From the NCBI RefSeq assembly GCF_002845985.1, contig NZ_PDFK01000001.1, positions 372,001-436,000 of the forward strand: 64,000 nt of DNA, in the 5' to 3' direction. The notes under the pieces were generated by a model that did not search any database, had not been told where the DNA came from, and saw nothing but the letters and a program-made list of their open reading frames with translations. This DNA is from Lysinibacillus fusiformis. GTDB lineage: Bacteria > Bacillota > Bacilli > Bacillales_A > Planococcaceae. This document shows positions 26,417 to 35,559 of this stretch, piece after piece. Position numbers and translations under genes: made by a program. Position 1 is the stretch's first letter; each line of letters starts with the position of its first letter.

Positions 26417-27208
26417 TTAGATGTCTTTTTTTATAGCTTCCTGCTCCACGGTAGCGCTTGTAGCCATCCAACTTTTCAGCTGGGCAAGGATTTTTTTCTC
26501 TAAACGAGACACTTGTACTTGTGATATCCCTAACCTATTCGCAATTTCTGTTTGCGTGCAATCTGAAAAATAGCGTAAATAAATAATAGACTGCTCTCTC
26601 GGTTCAAGTCTCGTGAGTACTTCCTTCAATGGGATATAATCAAATGGTTGCTCAGATTTTTCATCTTTCATTTGGTCCATCAATGTAATGGAATCCCCTT
26701 CACTTTCATACAATTGCTCATGAAGAGATGCTGGATCTCTCAGCGCATCGGATGCTGTGACAATTTCCTCCGTTGTCACACCAAGTACCTGAGCAAGTTC
26801 TTGAATGGTTGGTGGATGTTCATTTTTCTTAATAAATTCATCTGTAGCATGACGAATTTTAAAATTTAGCTCACGAATAGAGCGACTCACCTTCACCATG
26901 CCATCATCCCTTAAAAAGCGTTGAATTTCACCAATGATCATAGGGACTGCATAGGTTGAAAACTTCACATCATAGGTTAAATCGAATTTATCTACAGATT
27001 TCATCAGCCCTATGCAGCCAATCTGGAATAAATCCTCAAGCTCAACACCTCTCGTTGTAAAACGTTGAACAATGGACCACACAAGTCTCGTATTGCCTTC
27101 TACCATTCGTTTACGAGCCTCATGATCGCCCTGCTGTGCGCGTGCAATTAAATCACGCATTTCCTCCTGAGACAATAGCTTATCGGACGACTGTTCTAGC
27201 GGCTTCAC
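26417..27208 (-). CDS. sigF: Sporulation sigma factor SigF
   Basis: 263 residues from a GTG start eight bases after GAGG. Region 2 (ARKRMVEGNTRLVWSIVQRF, DLFQIGCIGLMKSVDKFD, FSTYAVPMIIGEIQRFLRDD) and region 4 (REQSIIYLRYFSDCTQTEIANRLGISQVQVSRLEKKI) are complete. It is the first forespore-specific sigma factor and is held by the SpoIIAB anti-sigma factor. Third gene of spoIIAA-spoIIAB-sigF. Confidence 0.96.
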   Translation of the reverse strand: MKPLEQSSDKLLSQEEMRDLIARAQQGDHEARKRMVEGNTRLVWSIVQRFTTRGVELEDLFQIGCIGLMKSVDKFDLTYDVKFSTYAVPMIIGEIQRFLRDDGMVKVSRSIRELNFKIRHATDEFIKKNEHPPTIQELAQVLGVTTEEIVTASDALRDPASLHEQLYESEGDSITLMDQMKDEKSEQPFDYIPLKEVLTRLEPREQSIIYLRYFSDCTQTEIANRLGISQVQVSRLEKKILAQLKSWMATSATVEQEAIKKDI

Positions 27209-27218
27209 TGTCTCAACC

Positions 27219-27659
27219 TCACATTACCGCTGTGCGAACTGTGTAAAATTTCTTCGTAAACGTTACAGTTGTTCCTTCTTGCCATTTAGACATTACTGTT
27301 AGCTGATCTGAAAAGCTATCCATAATGGTGAAGCCCATACCCGAACGCTCCATCGCACTTTTCGTTGTAAATAATGGCTCCATTGCTCGACTAACGTCCT
27401 CAATTCCTATTCCTTTATCCATGACAGATACCGTTACAATGTCATCCTCACGTTTTGCATGAACTGTAACAACACCCTTACCATTTTCTTCATAGCCATG
27501 AATAATGGCATTGGAAACCGCTTCAGAGACAACTGTTTTAAACTCTGATAGCTCATCAATAGTTGGGTCTAATTGTGCAATAAAACCTGTAACAGCCACA
27601 CGGGCTAAGGCTTCATTTTCACTAAGTGCTAAAAATGTTAATGTCATTTCGTTATCCAT
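27219..27659 (-). CDS. spoIIAB: Anti-sigma-F factor and kinase SpoIIAB
   Basis: 146 residues, GHKL-fold serine kinase. The N box is EAVSNAIIHGYEENG, the G1 box is MDKGIGIED and the G2 region is ERSGMGFTIM. It binds sigma-F, and phosphorylates SpoIIAA. GGGGGAT precedes the ATG, which overlaps the spoIIAA end by 8 bp. Confidence 0.96.
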   Translation of the reverse strand: MDNEMTLTFLALSENEALARVAVTGFIAQLDPTIDELSEFKTVVSEAVSNAIIHGYEENGKGVVTVHAKREDDIVTVSVMDKGIGIEDVSRAMEPLFTTKSAMERSGMGFTIMDSFSDQLTVMSKWQEGTTVTFTKKFYTVRTAVM

Positions 27660-28005
27660 TTACAATCCCCCTTACGCGATCAATCGCTTGTTCCTCTGTT
27701 GCATCCATCATCCATGGCCCTAATCCTGAAAATTGAAATACTTTTCGCATTGTTGGCGATGGATTCAATAAAATAGTTCGCCCAGCAACTGCTTCTAACT
27801 CACGCATTCGACCAAGCACTAAGCCAACGCCTGAACTATCCATAAAGGAAAGCCCTTCTAAGTTCCAAATGATGGTCGTCACAGTGCCTTGAAAAATTGC
27901 TGTAGAAATTTTCGCTCGAATTTGTTCTACTGCATGGTGATCGAGCTCCCCAAACAAACGTATAACGACAGTCTCTCTTGTGACCATTTCTAATTGATAA
28001 TGCAT
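27652..28005 (-). CDS. spoIIAA: Anti-anti-sigma factor SpoIIAA
   Basis: 117 residues, the same length as the B. subtilis protein. STAS domain with the phosphorylatable serine in LSFMDSSGVGLVLGR. The ATG at 28005 is eight bases from GGAGG; upstream ATGs at 28011 and 28041 are worse placed. It releases sigma-F from SpoIIAB when dephosphorylated. First gene of the operon. In B. subtilis dacF precedes it; here the next gene upstream is pdp. A sigma-H promoter could not be fixed. Confidence 0.95.
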   Translation of the reverse strand: MHYQLEMVTRETVVIRLFGELDHHAVEQIRAKISTAIFQGTVTTIIWNLEGLSFMDSSGVGLVLGRMRELEAVAGRTILLNPSPTMRKVFQFSGLGPWMMDATEEQAIDRVRGIVNG

Positions 28006-28197
28006 GAACATCGCCTCCTCCTCGTGCAATTCCACATTCAATGCAATGAATCCTTGCGGCTGACAGAACTAGTGCAAAGTCTTCCGAAATAGTGTCTAAT
28101 CGACATACTTATAGCTTTTTAGGTTAAGTGCAGTATGGGATAAATCTACATTTTCTAAACGCCATTGCTAGCTAAAGTTTAACGATCCTTAGAACGC

Positions 28198-28236
28198 AAA
28201 AAAAGCGAGAGCTCACTTAAAGTGAGAGCCCTCGCT
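28198..28236 (-). terminator. Intrinsic terminator after pdp
   Basis: Two stacked helices (28204-28209 with 28231-28236, and 28212-28217 with 28221-28226) with a small internal loop, then a U-run on the minus strand. It separates deoB-pdp from the spoIIA operon. Confidence 0.85.
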
Positions 28237-28245
28237 AACGAATCT

Positions 28246-29496
28246 TTATGCAATTGTATATGCTTGCTGTATTTTATTGATTGTCTCTTCAACAATTGGT
28301 TGATTGGCATATAAATAAGCAATCGTGTCGCCATGATTGACATGGTCACCTTTTTTAGCAATCAGCTGGATGCCTGCATCATAATCAAGTACCGATTCCT
28401 TCGTTAATCGTCCAGCACCTAGACTGACACTCGCTTCACCTACTAATAAGGCATTAATGGTTTCCACAGTGCCCTCTGCAACAGCTGTCACCGCTACTTT
28501 ATGAGCGGTTTCATTTTGGACAATATCAGAAACTACACCACCTTGTGCAACAATGAACTCCTCAAATTTTGCAGCAGCAGAACCATCAGCAAGCACGCGC
28601 TTAACCGCAGCGGTCGCTTCCGCTTCATTCACGCCAGCGGCAACTTGGTACATTAAGGAAGAAATAACAATACATTCATCCAACAAATCTTCATGCGTTT
28701 CTTCCAAGCGTCCACTTAATAAGGCATACGCCTCTACAACTTCAAGTTTATTCCCAATCATTTTTCCTAAAGGATTATCCATATCACTAATATGTGCGAC
28801 AACTTTACGCCCAAGTTTTTCTCCAATGGCCGTCATTGTATCCGCTAAAATCTGTGCTTCTTCTTGCGTCTTCATAAACGCACCTGAGCCGCATTTTACG
28901 TCAAGTACAATACCATCTGCACCACTTGCAATTTTTTTACTCATAATCGACGCAGCGATTAATGGAATAGAATCGACAGTACCTGTCACATCACGTAATG
29001 CATATAATTTTTTGTCGGCTGGTACAAGATTCCCTGTTTGTCCGGCAACTGCAATTTTATGCTGATTGACATTGTCAATAAACTCCTGTGATGAAAGCTC
29101 TGTTTTGAAGCCTTCAATGGATTCAAGTTTATCGATTGTTCCACCTGTAATGCCTAAACCCTTACCGCTAAATTTCGCCACAGGGATTCCTAAAGAAGCG
29201 ATAATTGGTGTGACAACAAGTGTGACCTTGTCACCAACTCCTCCTGTAGAGTGTTTATCGATTTTAAAGCCATCAATAGACGTTAAATCAATAACATCCC
29301 CTGATTCGATCATGGCCTTTGTTAAATAAAATGTTTCATCATCAGACATACCTAGTAAGCGTATAGCCATTAAAAGTGAACTTGCTTGATAATCTGGAAT
29401 GGAACCCGTCGTATAGCCTTCAACAAAATACTGAATTTCAGCTTGAGATAGCTCTATTCCTTGTTTTTTCTTTTCAAACAATTGAACCATATTCAT
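28246..29496 (-). CDS. pdp: Pyrimidine-nucleoside phosphorylase
   Basis: 416 residues. The signature SGRVLADTV-like active-site region appears as KFSGKGLGITGGTIDKLESI, with KHSTGGVGDKVTL (phosphate-binding), KKIASGADGIVLDVKCGSGAFM and the C-terminal PYNP domain (VLDYDAGIQLIAKKGDHVNHGD). It cleaves uridine/thymidine to base and ribose-1-phosphate, feeding the adjacent phosphopentomutase. AAGGGGG is eight bases from the ATG. It lies 13 bp after deoB; in B. subtilis a purine nucleoside phosphorylase stands here. Confidence 0.93.
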   Translation of the reverse strand: MNMVQLFEKKKQGIELSQAEIQYFVEGYTTGSIPDYQASSLLMAIRLLGMSDDETFYLTKAMIESGDVIDLTSIDGFKIDKHSTGGVGDKVTLVVTPIIASLGIPVAKFSGKGLGITGGTIDKLESIEGFKTELSSQEFIDNVNQHKIAVAGQTGNLVPADKKLYALRDVTGTVDSIPLIAASIMSKKIASGADGIVLDVKCGSGAFMKTQEEAQILADTMTAIGEKLGRKVVAHISDMDNPLGKMIGNKLEVVEAYALLSGRLEETHEDLLDECIVISSLMYQVAAGVNEAEATAAVKRVLADGSAAAKFEEFIVAQGGVVSDIVQNETAHKVAVTAVAEGTVETINALLVGEASVSLGAGRLTKESVLDYDAGIQLIAKKGDHVNHGDTIAYLYANQPIVEETINKIQQAYTIA

Positions 29497-29509
29497 ACGA
29501 AAAACCCCC

Positions 29510-30691
29510 TTATTTCAAATCATGTAAGAAACTTTTGCCGAATGGTGGTGCTTCTACATTAAAGTTTTCAGCAACTGTCGCTGCAATATCCGCAAAAGTT
29601 TCACGCAAAGCTAGTTCTGTTCCACCATTGAAACGTGGTGAATAGACAATTAACGGTACATATTCACGTGTATGATCTGTTCCATGGAAGGTTGGATCAT
29701 TTCCGTGATCGGCAGTAATGATTAATAAATCATCCTCTGACATCGCTTCTGTAATTTCTGGTAGGCGTGCATCAAATTCTTGTAGTGCCTGTCCATAGCC
29801 TAATGGATCACGACGATGACCAAAGTTGGCGTCAAAGTCCACTAAATTTAAGAAGCTCATCCCACGAAAATCACGGCGGACAACCTCTGCAAATTGATCC
29901 ATACCATCCATATTATTTTTTGTGCGTACCGAATCAGTGACACCTTCACCATTGAATATATCTGAGATTTTTCCAATGGCAATGACATCTAATCCTGCGT
30001 CCTTTAAAACATTCATTGTTGTACGACCAAATGGCTTCAATGCGTAGTCATGTCGATTGGCAGTACGTGTGAAGTTGCCTGGCGTACCAACAAATGGTCT
30101 TGCAATGACACGTCCTACTAAATATTCAGGCTGTAATGTTAATTCACGCGCCATTTCGCAAATTTTATATAATTCTTCTAATGGAATGATTTCCTCGTGA
30201 GCAGCAATCTGTAAAACAGGATCGGCTGATGTATAAACAATAATCGCACCTGTTTCCATATGTTCCTTACCGAAATCTTCAATCACTTGTGTACCGCTTG
30301 CTGGTTGATTGCACAGTACTTTACGACCTGTACGTTGCTCTAACTCAGCAATAAGCTCCGCTGGAAATCCTTCTGGATAAACCTTAAATGGTTTATCGAT
30401 ATTTAACCCCATGATTTCCCAATGGCCTGTCATCGTGTCTTTGCCGACAGATGCTTCTTGCATTTTACCGTAGTATGCTTTTGGCTCTGTAGCCGCGTGC
30501 ATACCTTGCAATGATTCAATATTTGCTAAACCAAAGGACTCCATCACTGGCATTGTAAGCCCATTCATTTTTTCAGCGATATGTCCTAATGTATGTGCAC
30601 CAACATCACCAAAATTTGCTGCGTCTGGCGCTTCACCTATACCTACTGAGTCCATGACAACAACATGGATTTTGTTAAACGGTTTATTCAT
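29510..30691 (-). CDS. deoB: Phosphopentomutase
   Basis: 393 residues, alkaline-phosphatase superfamily. N-terminal metal site is [14 protein letters not shown]; the phosphorylated Thr lies in [11 protein letters not shown]-terminal metal ligands are in [19 protein letters not shown] and HTREYVPL. It interconverts (deoxy)ribose-1- and -5-phosphate. GGAGG is eight bases from the ATG. Known as drm in Bacillus; same position after xerD. Confidence 0.95.
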   Translation of the reverse strand: MNKPFNKIHVVVMDSVGIGEAPDAANFGDVGAHTLGHIAEKMNGLTMPVMESFGLANIESLQGMHAATEPKAYYGKMQEASVGKDTMTGHWEIMGLNIDKPFKVYPEGFPAELIAELEQRTGRKVLCNQPASGTQVIEDFGKEHMETGAIIVYTSADPVLQIAAHEEIIPLEELYKICEMARELTLQPEYLVGRVIARPFVGTPGNFTRTANRHDYALKPFGRTTMNVLKDAGLDVIAIGKISDIFNGEGVTDSVRTKNNMDGMDQFAEVVRRDFRGMSFLNLVDFDANFGHRRDPLGYGQALQEFDARLPEITEAMSEDDLLIITADHGNDPTFHGTDHTREYVPLIVYSPRFNGGTELALRETFADIAATVAENFNVEAPPFGKSFLHDLK

Positions 30692-30792
30692 AATGGTTGC
30701 CTCCTAATCTCATGACTCTATTTTACCAAAAAAATGCGAAAAATAAAGGTCAGACATCCGACTAAAATATAATTTTTACTTATTGAAGAGTT

Positions 30793-31698
30793 TTAAGCAC
30801 GTGGATGGAATTGCTTATAGACCTCAGATAATCTTGTTTTACTAATATGTGTATAAATCTGCGTTGTAGAAATATCTGCATGACCAAGCATTTCCTGCAC
30901 CGCTCGTAAATCAGCGCCATTTTCGACCAAATGAGTAGCAAAGGAATGACGCAATGTATGTGGGGTTAATTCATGTTGGATGCCTGCCTTTAAAGCATGC
31001 TCCTTCATTAATTTCCAACAACCCTGCCTTGTTAAACGTTTCCCTCTTTGATTAATAAAAAACGCATCTGTTTTTGGGTGCTTTCCTTGCAACTGACCAC
31101 GAGCACCGTTTAAATAGGCATTAATCGCCGAAAGGGCATTTTTGCCAAGTGGAATAATTCGTTCCTTCCCACCCTTCCCAAAGACACGGACAAAGCCCAT
31201 CGTTAAATGAATATCGACTAAATCCAGTGCAATGAGCTCACTAATGCGCATGCCAGATCCATATAGTAACTCTAGCATGGCAAGATCACGTATACCTTGT
31301 GGCTTACTTCGATTCGGAGCTGTTAGTAACGCTTCGATTTCTTCGATAGATAGGATATTCGGTAGCTTTTGCTCAATAGTTGGCATTTCTAAATGAACAG
31401 TCGGATCTGTTTCTGCACGCTTTTCTCGCAGTAAAAATTGATGGAAGCTCCGGATAGAAGAAATATGACGGGCAACGGTACGGCTTGTCTTCCCCTGTGC
31501 TCGCAATTGCTCTAAATACCGCAAAATAGTTGTTCGTTCCACACGGCTAAAATCAGCCATCCCCTCTGCTTCCTGCAAAAAATGCACATAGCTTTCTAAA
31601 TCACGGCGATAGGATGCTAATGTATTAACAGATAACTGCCTTTCCACCTGAATAAAATGGATATAGTCCTCTACTGCATATTGAAATTCATTCATCAT
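30793..31698 (-). CDS. xerD: Site-specific tyrosine recombinase XerD
   Basis: 301 residues. SAM-like N-terminal domain (1-90), then the catalytic domain with Arg151 (GMRISELIAL), Lys in GKGGKER, His247 and Arg250 (HTLRHSFATH), His273 (LGHADISTT) and Tyr282 (IYTH). It resolves chromosome dimers at dif with its partner. GAGGGGG lies before the double ATG. Same place as B. subtilis ripX/xerD, downstream of fur. Confidence 0.93.
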   Translation of the reverse strand: MMNEFQYAVEDYIHFIQVERQLSVNTLASYRRDLESYVHFLQEAEGMADFSRVERTTILRYLEQLRAQGKTSRTVARHISSIRSFHQFLLREKRAETDPTVHLEMPTIEQKLPNILSIEEIEALLTAPNRSKPQGIRDLAMLELLYGSGMRISELIALDLVDIHLTMGFVRVFGKGGKERIIPLGKNALSAINAYLNGARGQLQGKHPKTDAFFINQRGKRLTRQGCWKLMKEHALKAGIQHELTPHTLRHSFATHLVENGADLRAVQEMLGHADISTTQIYTHISKTRLSEVYKQFHPRA

Positions 31699-31930
31699 AA
31701 CGCCCCCTCACTGTCAATTATTCTCTATTTTATCATGGCCTTAAGAAATGTGCTAAAGCCCCCTCTATTCGACATAATCCAACCATATTATCGTTACATT
31801 ATAATTAATCCAAGGCCACTCTACTTAAATGTGTCCAAGTTATTAATAACTCTTTCATTAAGCTCGTCCGAGGAGACTTCTATTCTTACACTTCGCTTTC
31901 GGAACAAAAACATTTGCTGCCTCAAAAAAA

Positions 31931-31981
31931 CAAAAAACTGCCCGATTCAATCTATACTTAAGATTAAAACAGACAGCTTTT
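31931..31981 (-). terminator. Probable terminator after fur
   Basis: A 7-bp stem with two G-U pairs (CTGTCTG with CGGGCAG on the minus strand) and a loop of about 26 bases, followed by six U's. Looser than the other terminators in the window. Confidence 0.55.
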
Positions 31982-31983
31982 TG

Positions 31984-32448
31984 TTATTTTTCTTCATTCG
32001 ATTCGTCGTTTTTATCATGACAGCGCCAGCATATGCCGTGGAAAGTTAGTCGGTGATCTTTTATAATAAAGTTCCAACGTTTTTCAACAACGGCTTCCAC
32101 ATCTTCAAGTAAATCTTCTTGAATTTCATCAACAGCACCACATTCGATACAAACAAGATGATGGTGGAAATGGGCAGCTCCCTCTTGGCGTAGGTCATAG
32201 CGCGATACGCCATCGCCAAAGTTGATTTTGTCGACAATTTTGAGCTCAGTTAATAATTCTAACGTTCTATAAACAGTAGCTAGACCAATCTCTGGTGCTT
32301 TTTCTTTTACTAAAAGATAAACATCCTCAGCACTTAGGTGGTCCTCTTCGTGCTCAAGCAAGACAGCAACTGTCGCTTCTCGCTGCGGCGTCAGCTTGTA
32401 ACTAGCACTATGCAGCTGTTTTTTTATACGATCAATTCGGCTCTCCAT
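31984..32448 (-). CDS. fur: Ferric uptake regulator-family protein Fur
   Basis: 154 residues. Winged-helix domain KLTPQREATVAVLLEH to GLATVYRTLELL, then the metal-binding dimer domain with HFHHHLVCIECGAVDEI and a C-terminal CWRC pair giving the structural zinc site. The position upstream of xerD and downstream of spoIIM matches B. subtilis fur rather than perR or zur. AGGGGGG precedes the ATG. Confidence 0.9.
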   Translation of the reverse strand: MESRIDRIKKQLHSASYKLTPQREATVAVLLEHEEDHLSAEDVYLLVKEKAPEIGLATVYRTLELLTELKIVDKINFGDGVSRYDLRQEGAAHFHHHLVCIECGAVDEIQEDLLEDVEAVVEKRWNFIIKDHRLTFHGICWRCHDKNDESNEEK

Positions 32449-32569
32449 GTGACGCCCCCCTAAACTCTTTCCATTATACCAAAGGAGTAAATCCTATTAC
32501 AAGATAGTGAATAGATTTCTAACATGCTTCTATTTTTTATCTGATCACAATTTCTGTCCATTCAATCCT

Positions 32570-33082
32570 TCATTTTAACACATAAGCAATAACAATAAAC
32601 TCAGCAACTATTATGATGAAAAATGCGATAAAATTCAACAAAATTGTTCGACCAGATACTTGTTTCCCGATTTTTCGCTTGGACCAAGCGGGTACAAGTA
32701 AATTGCATAGGACTAGCAACAATATACAATAGATGAGCTGAAATGGAAACCACCAAATCGTATAAAGCCAAAAAGCTTCAAGTTTTTGTAATAAAAAAAC
32801 AGAACTAAAGCCAAAAAAAGTGGCACGTATGGCTACTGTCACACGCACTAAAACTTTTAATACGCTATGTGTTGCTAGTAATAATACAAGACCTATAGAA
32901 ATAGTGACAGGCAGTACTAAACGAAAAATGGAGTGCCTGTCCCCATCTGCTAAACGAGGCTCTATAAATAATATAAATGGTTCCGCTTTCGGTCCACCAA
33001 TAATATGAAAGAAAATAACGCCGCAAACAAAACTTACTGCAATGATGGAAGCGTGATAAAAAATAGACACCGTACGAGACAT
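32570..33082 (-). CDS. spoIIM: Stage II sporulation protein M (SpoIIM-like)
   Basis: 170 residues with about five hydrophobic segments. Sequence is divergent, but the length, the first helix FYHASIIAVSFVCGVIFFHI, and the place between nudF and fur match SpoIIM, part of the DMP peptidoglycan hydrolase complex needed for engulfment. The ATG at 33082 is seven bases from GGAG; the ATG at 33088 is one base from it. Assigned mainly on synteny and topology. Confidence 0.65.
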   Translation of the reverse strand: MSRTVSIFYHASIIAVSFVCGVIFFHIIGGPKAEPFILFIEPRLADGDRHSIFRLVLPVTISIGLVLLLATHSVLKVLVRVTVAIRATFFGFSSVFLLQKLEAFWLYTIWWFPFQLIYCILLLVLCNLLVPAWSKRKIGKQVSGRTILLNFIAFFIIIVAEFIVIAYVLK

Positions 33083-33135
33083 AAACATGCTCCTTTTCTA
33101 TCAAGGTTTGTACAGCTTATGCTCGTCCGTCTCTA

Positions 33136-33693
33136 TTATGCTAAAAGATTATTTTCTAAATTTGCAGCCAGCCAGAGTACTGCAAATGCCGTTTTAGCAT
33201 CATATATACGCTGATCTGCCACCATTATTTGTGCTTCTTCCAACGAAACTTCTAATAATTCGACAAATTCATCCTCATCTAAATCTGCTTTATTATCTAT
33301 TGTATATAATTCCCTCGCTACAAACAAATGAATAACTTCATCCGCAAAGCCTGGTGATGTTGCAAATGTTTGTAAAAAAGTCAGTTTATGCGCTCCATAG
33401 CCTGTCTCTTCCTCTAATTCACGACGTGCTGTCACCACTGGCTCCTCACCAGGTTCCAGCTTCCCTGCCGGAATTTCAACGATTGAACGTTCAAGCGCTT
33501 TACGATATTGTTCTACCAACACTAGTTTCCCCTCGTCCGTAACGGCAATAACTGCTACGGCACCGGGATGCTTTATGATTTCACGTTTCGCAACCTGTCC
33601 ATTTGGTAAAGTTACCTCATCAATTTGTAGTTTTATTATTCTTCCATCATAGATTGGTGTTGTTGTCGTTGTTTTTTCCTCAAACTTTTTCAC
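33136..33693 (-). CDS. nudF: ADP-ribose pyrophosphatase
   Basis: 185 residues from a GTG start, the same length as B. subtilis NudF. Nudix box at about 87-109: GKLEPGEEPVVTARRELEEE followed by TGY, preceded by VEIPA. It hydrolyses ADP-ribose to AMP and ribose-5-phosphate. The GTG follows GCGAGG by nine bases; the in-frame ATG at 33729 has no ribosome-binding site. Divergent from the aldo/keto reductase. Confidence 0.9.
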   Translation of the reverse strand: MKKFEEKTTTTTPIYDGRIIKLQIDEVTLPNGQVAKREIIKHPGAVAVIAVTDEGKLVLVEQYRKALERSIVEIPAGKLEPGEEPVVTARRELEEETGYGAHKLTFLQTFATSPGFADEVIHLFVARELYTIDNKADLDEDEFVELLEVSLEEAQIMVADQRIYDAKTAFAVLWLAANLENNLLA

Positions 33694-33769
33694 TGACGAT
33701 AACCTCGCTTGTTCTTCAGATATGTTCATTGTACCATTACAAGTAGAGAAATCGAAGGAGGACGATCAT

Positions 33770-34669
33770 ATGAAAAAAAGACAGCTTGGCATAAGTGAAT
33801 TGTTTATTTCAGAGATTAGTTTAGGAGGCATGTCTCTTTCGACAGATAAAAAGCAAGCAGCTGCCATTGTCGATATGGCATTAGATGCCGGGATTAATTA
33901 TATCGACACAGCGGATTTATATGATTTTGGTGCAAACGAAGAAATCATTGGTACAACGTTAGGTAAACGTCGTCATGATGTCATCCTAGCAACAAAGGTA
34001 GGAAACCGTTGGACAGAAGGCGTCGATGGTTGGCATTGGGACGCATCCCCAGACTATATTAAAGAAGCTGCCTATGCTAGCTTACGACGACTAGGTACAG
34101 ACTATATTGATGTCTATCAATTACATGGCGGCACAATGGAAGATGATTGGGATGGAATTATTGACACATTTGAAGAACTTAAAAAAGAAGGGCTCATTCG
34201 TGAATATGGCATTTCTTCTATTCGTCCAAATGTATTGCAGCGATTTTTACCTGCAAGCTCAGCTAAAAGCGTTATGATGCAATATAGTGCTCTAGATCGT
34301 CGCCCTGAAGAATGGTTTGAGTTTATTGCAAATCAAGGTGCATCTGTTGTAACACGTGGCACAGTGGCAAAAGGCTTATTAACAAATAGCTGGCAACAAC
34401 GTCTACAACAGGTCAATGGTTTTAACGGCTATACGGCAGAGGAATTAACAGCATCGTTAACAGACTTAGCTTTACAATATGATGATTTACATGCGCTGGC
34501 CATCGCCTTTAATTTGAAAGAGCCTACGATCGCTTCAACGGTAATTGGGGCAAGCTCACAACAACAGCTAGCTCAAACGCTAGCTGCCTATGAAAAAATC
34601 AACGTAATCACAGATTTTAATGCAGCCAATAAACTGACTAAAAATGAGCAGTATCAAGAACACCGATGA
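33770..34669 (+). CDS. yqkF: Aldo/keto reductase (YqkF-like)
   Basis: 299 residues, TIM barrel. Catalytic Asp/Tyr/Lys/His are visible: INYIDTADLYDFGANEEIIG, LATKVGNRW and VYQLHGGTMEDDW, with NADP-binding VIGASSQQQLAQTL at the C-terminus. Substrate unknown. The ATG at 33770 is eight bases from AAGGAGG; an in-frame ATG at 33722 has no such site. B. subtilis yqkF is likewise next to nudF. Confidence 0.88.
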   Translation: MKKRQLGISELFISEISLGGMSLSTDKKQAAAIVDMALDAGINYIDTADLYDFGANEEIIGTTLGKRRHDVILATKVGNRWTEGVDGWHWDASPDYIKEAAYASLRRLGTDYIDVYQLHGGTMEDDWDGIIDTFEELKKEGLIREYGISSIRPNVLQRFLPASSAKSVMMQYSALDRRPEEWFEFIANQGASVVTRGTVAKGLLTNSWQQRLQQVNGFNGYTAEELTASLTDLALQYDDLHALAIAFNLKEPTIASTVIGASSQQQLAQTLAAYEKINVITDFNAANKLTKNEQYQEHR

Positions 34670-35145
34670 AAAAATGGCTGGTCTTCATCATCTGTCTTGT
34701 CATATTAGTAATCTCCTCTAGTATGACCTATGAGCAACAGAGTATCCTACCAGAATTAGAAGATCTACTTGCCAATAAACCTTTTGAAAAACAACTATCT
34801 GTTTTAAAAATTCCCTATTGGGGAACCATCGTTTCCGTTGAAGAACGTGGTTATTTTCCATTTGTAGAGTTTTTAATTCGTAAATTGACACATTTTATTG
34901 GGTTTGGATGCATTGCACTTGGTCTGTATTTTGCTTGGGGAAAAAGACGTTTTGCAGCAAGTATTGCCATTGCAGGAACAGCTACAATTGCTATCATTGA
35001 CGAATTTCGTCAAAGCTTTACACCAGGTCGCACAATGAGCTTCCAAGATGTCTTAGTCGATACAGCTGGAGCCATTGTTTTTGTGAGTATCGTTGTAGCA
35101 TTGAGAAAAATACTCAAAAATAAAAGACAAAAGGCATTACCGTAG
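34666..35145 (+). CDS. VanZ-family membrane protein
   Basis: 159 residues with four hydrophobic segments. The VanZ pattern is visible in RKLTHFIGFGCIALGLYFA and IDEFRQSFTPGRTMSFQDVLVDTAGA. Role outside glycopeptide resistance clusters is unknown. The ATG overlaps the reductase stop (ATGA), so it is coupled. Its stop codon lies in the loop of a strong hairpin. Confidence 0.85.
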   Translation: MKKWLVFIICLVILVISSSMTYEQQSILPELEDLLANKPFEKQLSVLKIPYWGTIVSVEERGYFPFVEFLIRKLTHFIGFGCIALGLYFAWGKRRFAASIAIAGTATIAIIDEFRQSFTPGRTMSFQDVLVDTAGAIVFVSIVVALRKILKNKRQKALP

Positions 35146-35156
35146 CCTTTTGTCTT
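35124..35156. terminator. Hairpin overlapping the vanZ-like stop codon
   Basis: A perfect 12-bp stem (35124-35135 with 35145-35156) whose loop holds the TAG stop. U-tract is weak. It is 28/33 identical to the palindrome at 35517-35549. Confidence 0.7.
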
Positions 35157-35339
35157 CATTGTGTTGAATAACAAAATATCCATAGAATTTAAAGTAAAAA
35201 AGGTTTGCCGCTCCACAAAAGAGTTCTCTTTTTTACAAAGGTTTCACAAATAAAATGAAGGTGTTCACTACTTTATTGATGGTAGTGGTGATTAATCCCG
35301 TCTCCACTCTCTAAAAATAGAAATATTTCATTCACTACT

Positions 35340-35475
35340 GACACTTTTACAGAATGGTTAATGTGGAGTGGAGCCAGCATCACAGAGAAGACCCTGGAGC
35401 GAACGTAAGTGAGGGAAGCAGATCATCGGACGCCCCCTGAAAAGGACGCTGGCGGAACGGAACTACTCGCCTTGC
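35340..35475 (+). repeat. Intergenic repeat A, copy 1
   Basis: About 136 bp, GC-richer than its surroundings, matching copy 2 at 38944-39102 (opposite strand) along its length, including TGGAGTGGAGCCAGC, ACCCTGGAGCGA, CATCGGACGCCCCCTG and CGCTGGCGGAACGGAA. It lacks a 22-bp segment found in copy 2, explained by loss between two AGCGTCAC direct repeats. It lies between the convergent vanZ-like and GNAT genes. No transposase. Confidence 0.85.
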
Positions 35476-35516
35476 TAAAAAATCTTTTTGTGACATTACC
35501 ATTTTTAACCAAAATA

Positions 35517-35549
35517 AAGACAAAAGGCACAATCATAGTCTTTTGTCTT
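35517..35549. terminator. Hairpin after the RimJ/RimL-type GNAT gene, duplicate of 35124-35156
   Basis: A 10-11-bp stem with 12-13-base loop. Its arms and several loop bases equal those of the hairpin at 35124-35156, and the AAAATAAA before it is shared too, so the two are direct copies flanking repeat A copy 1. Confidence 0.7.
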
Positions 35550-35559
35550 AGCCATTTTT

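Noticed and set aside
28012..28120. Sigma-H promoter or Spo0A box upstream of spoIIAA
   Set aside because: AGGATT and GAAT are present but spaced too closely for sigma-H, and the 0A-like ATGTCGAT (near 28099-28106) has a mismatch. Not convincing.
31657..32049. Plus-strand 130-residue frame across the xerD-fur gap
   Set aside because: Antisense to xerD and fur ends and to a terminator, with no ribosome-binding site.
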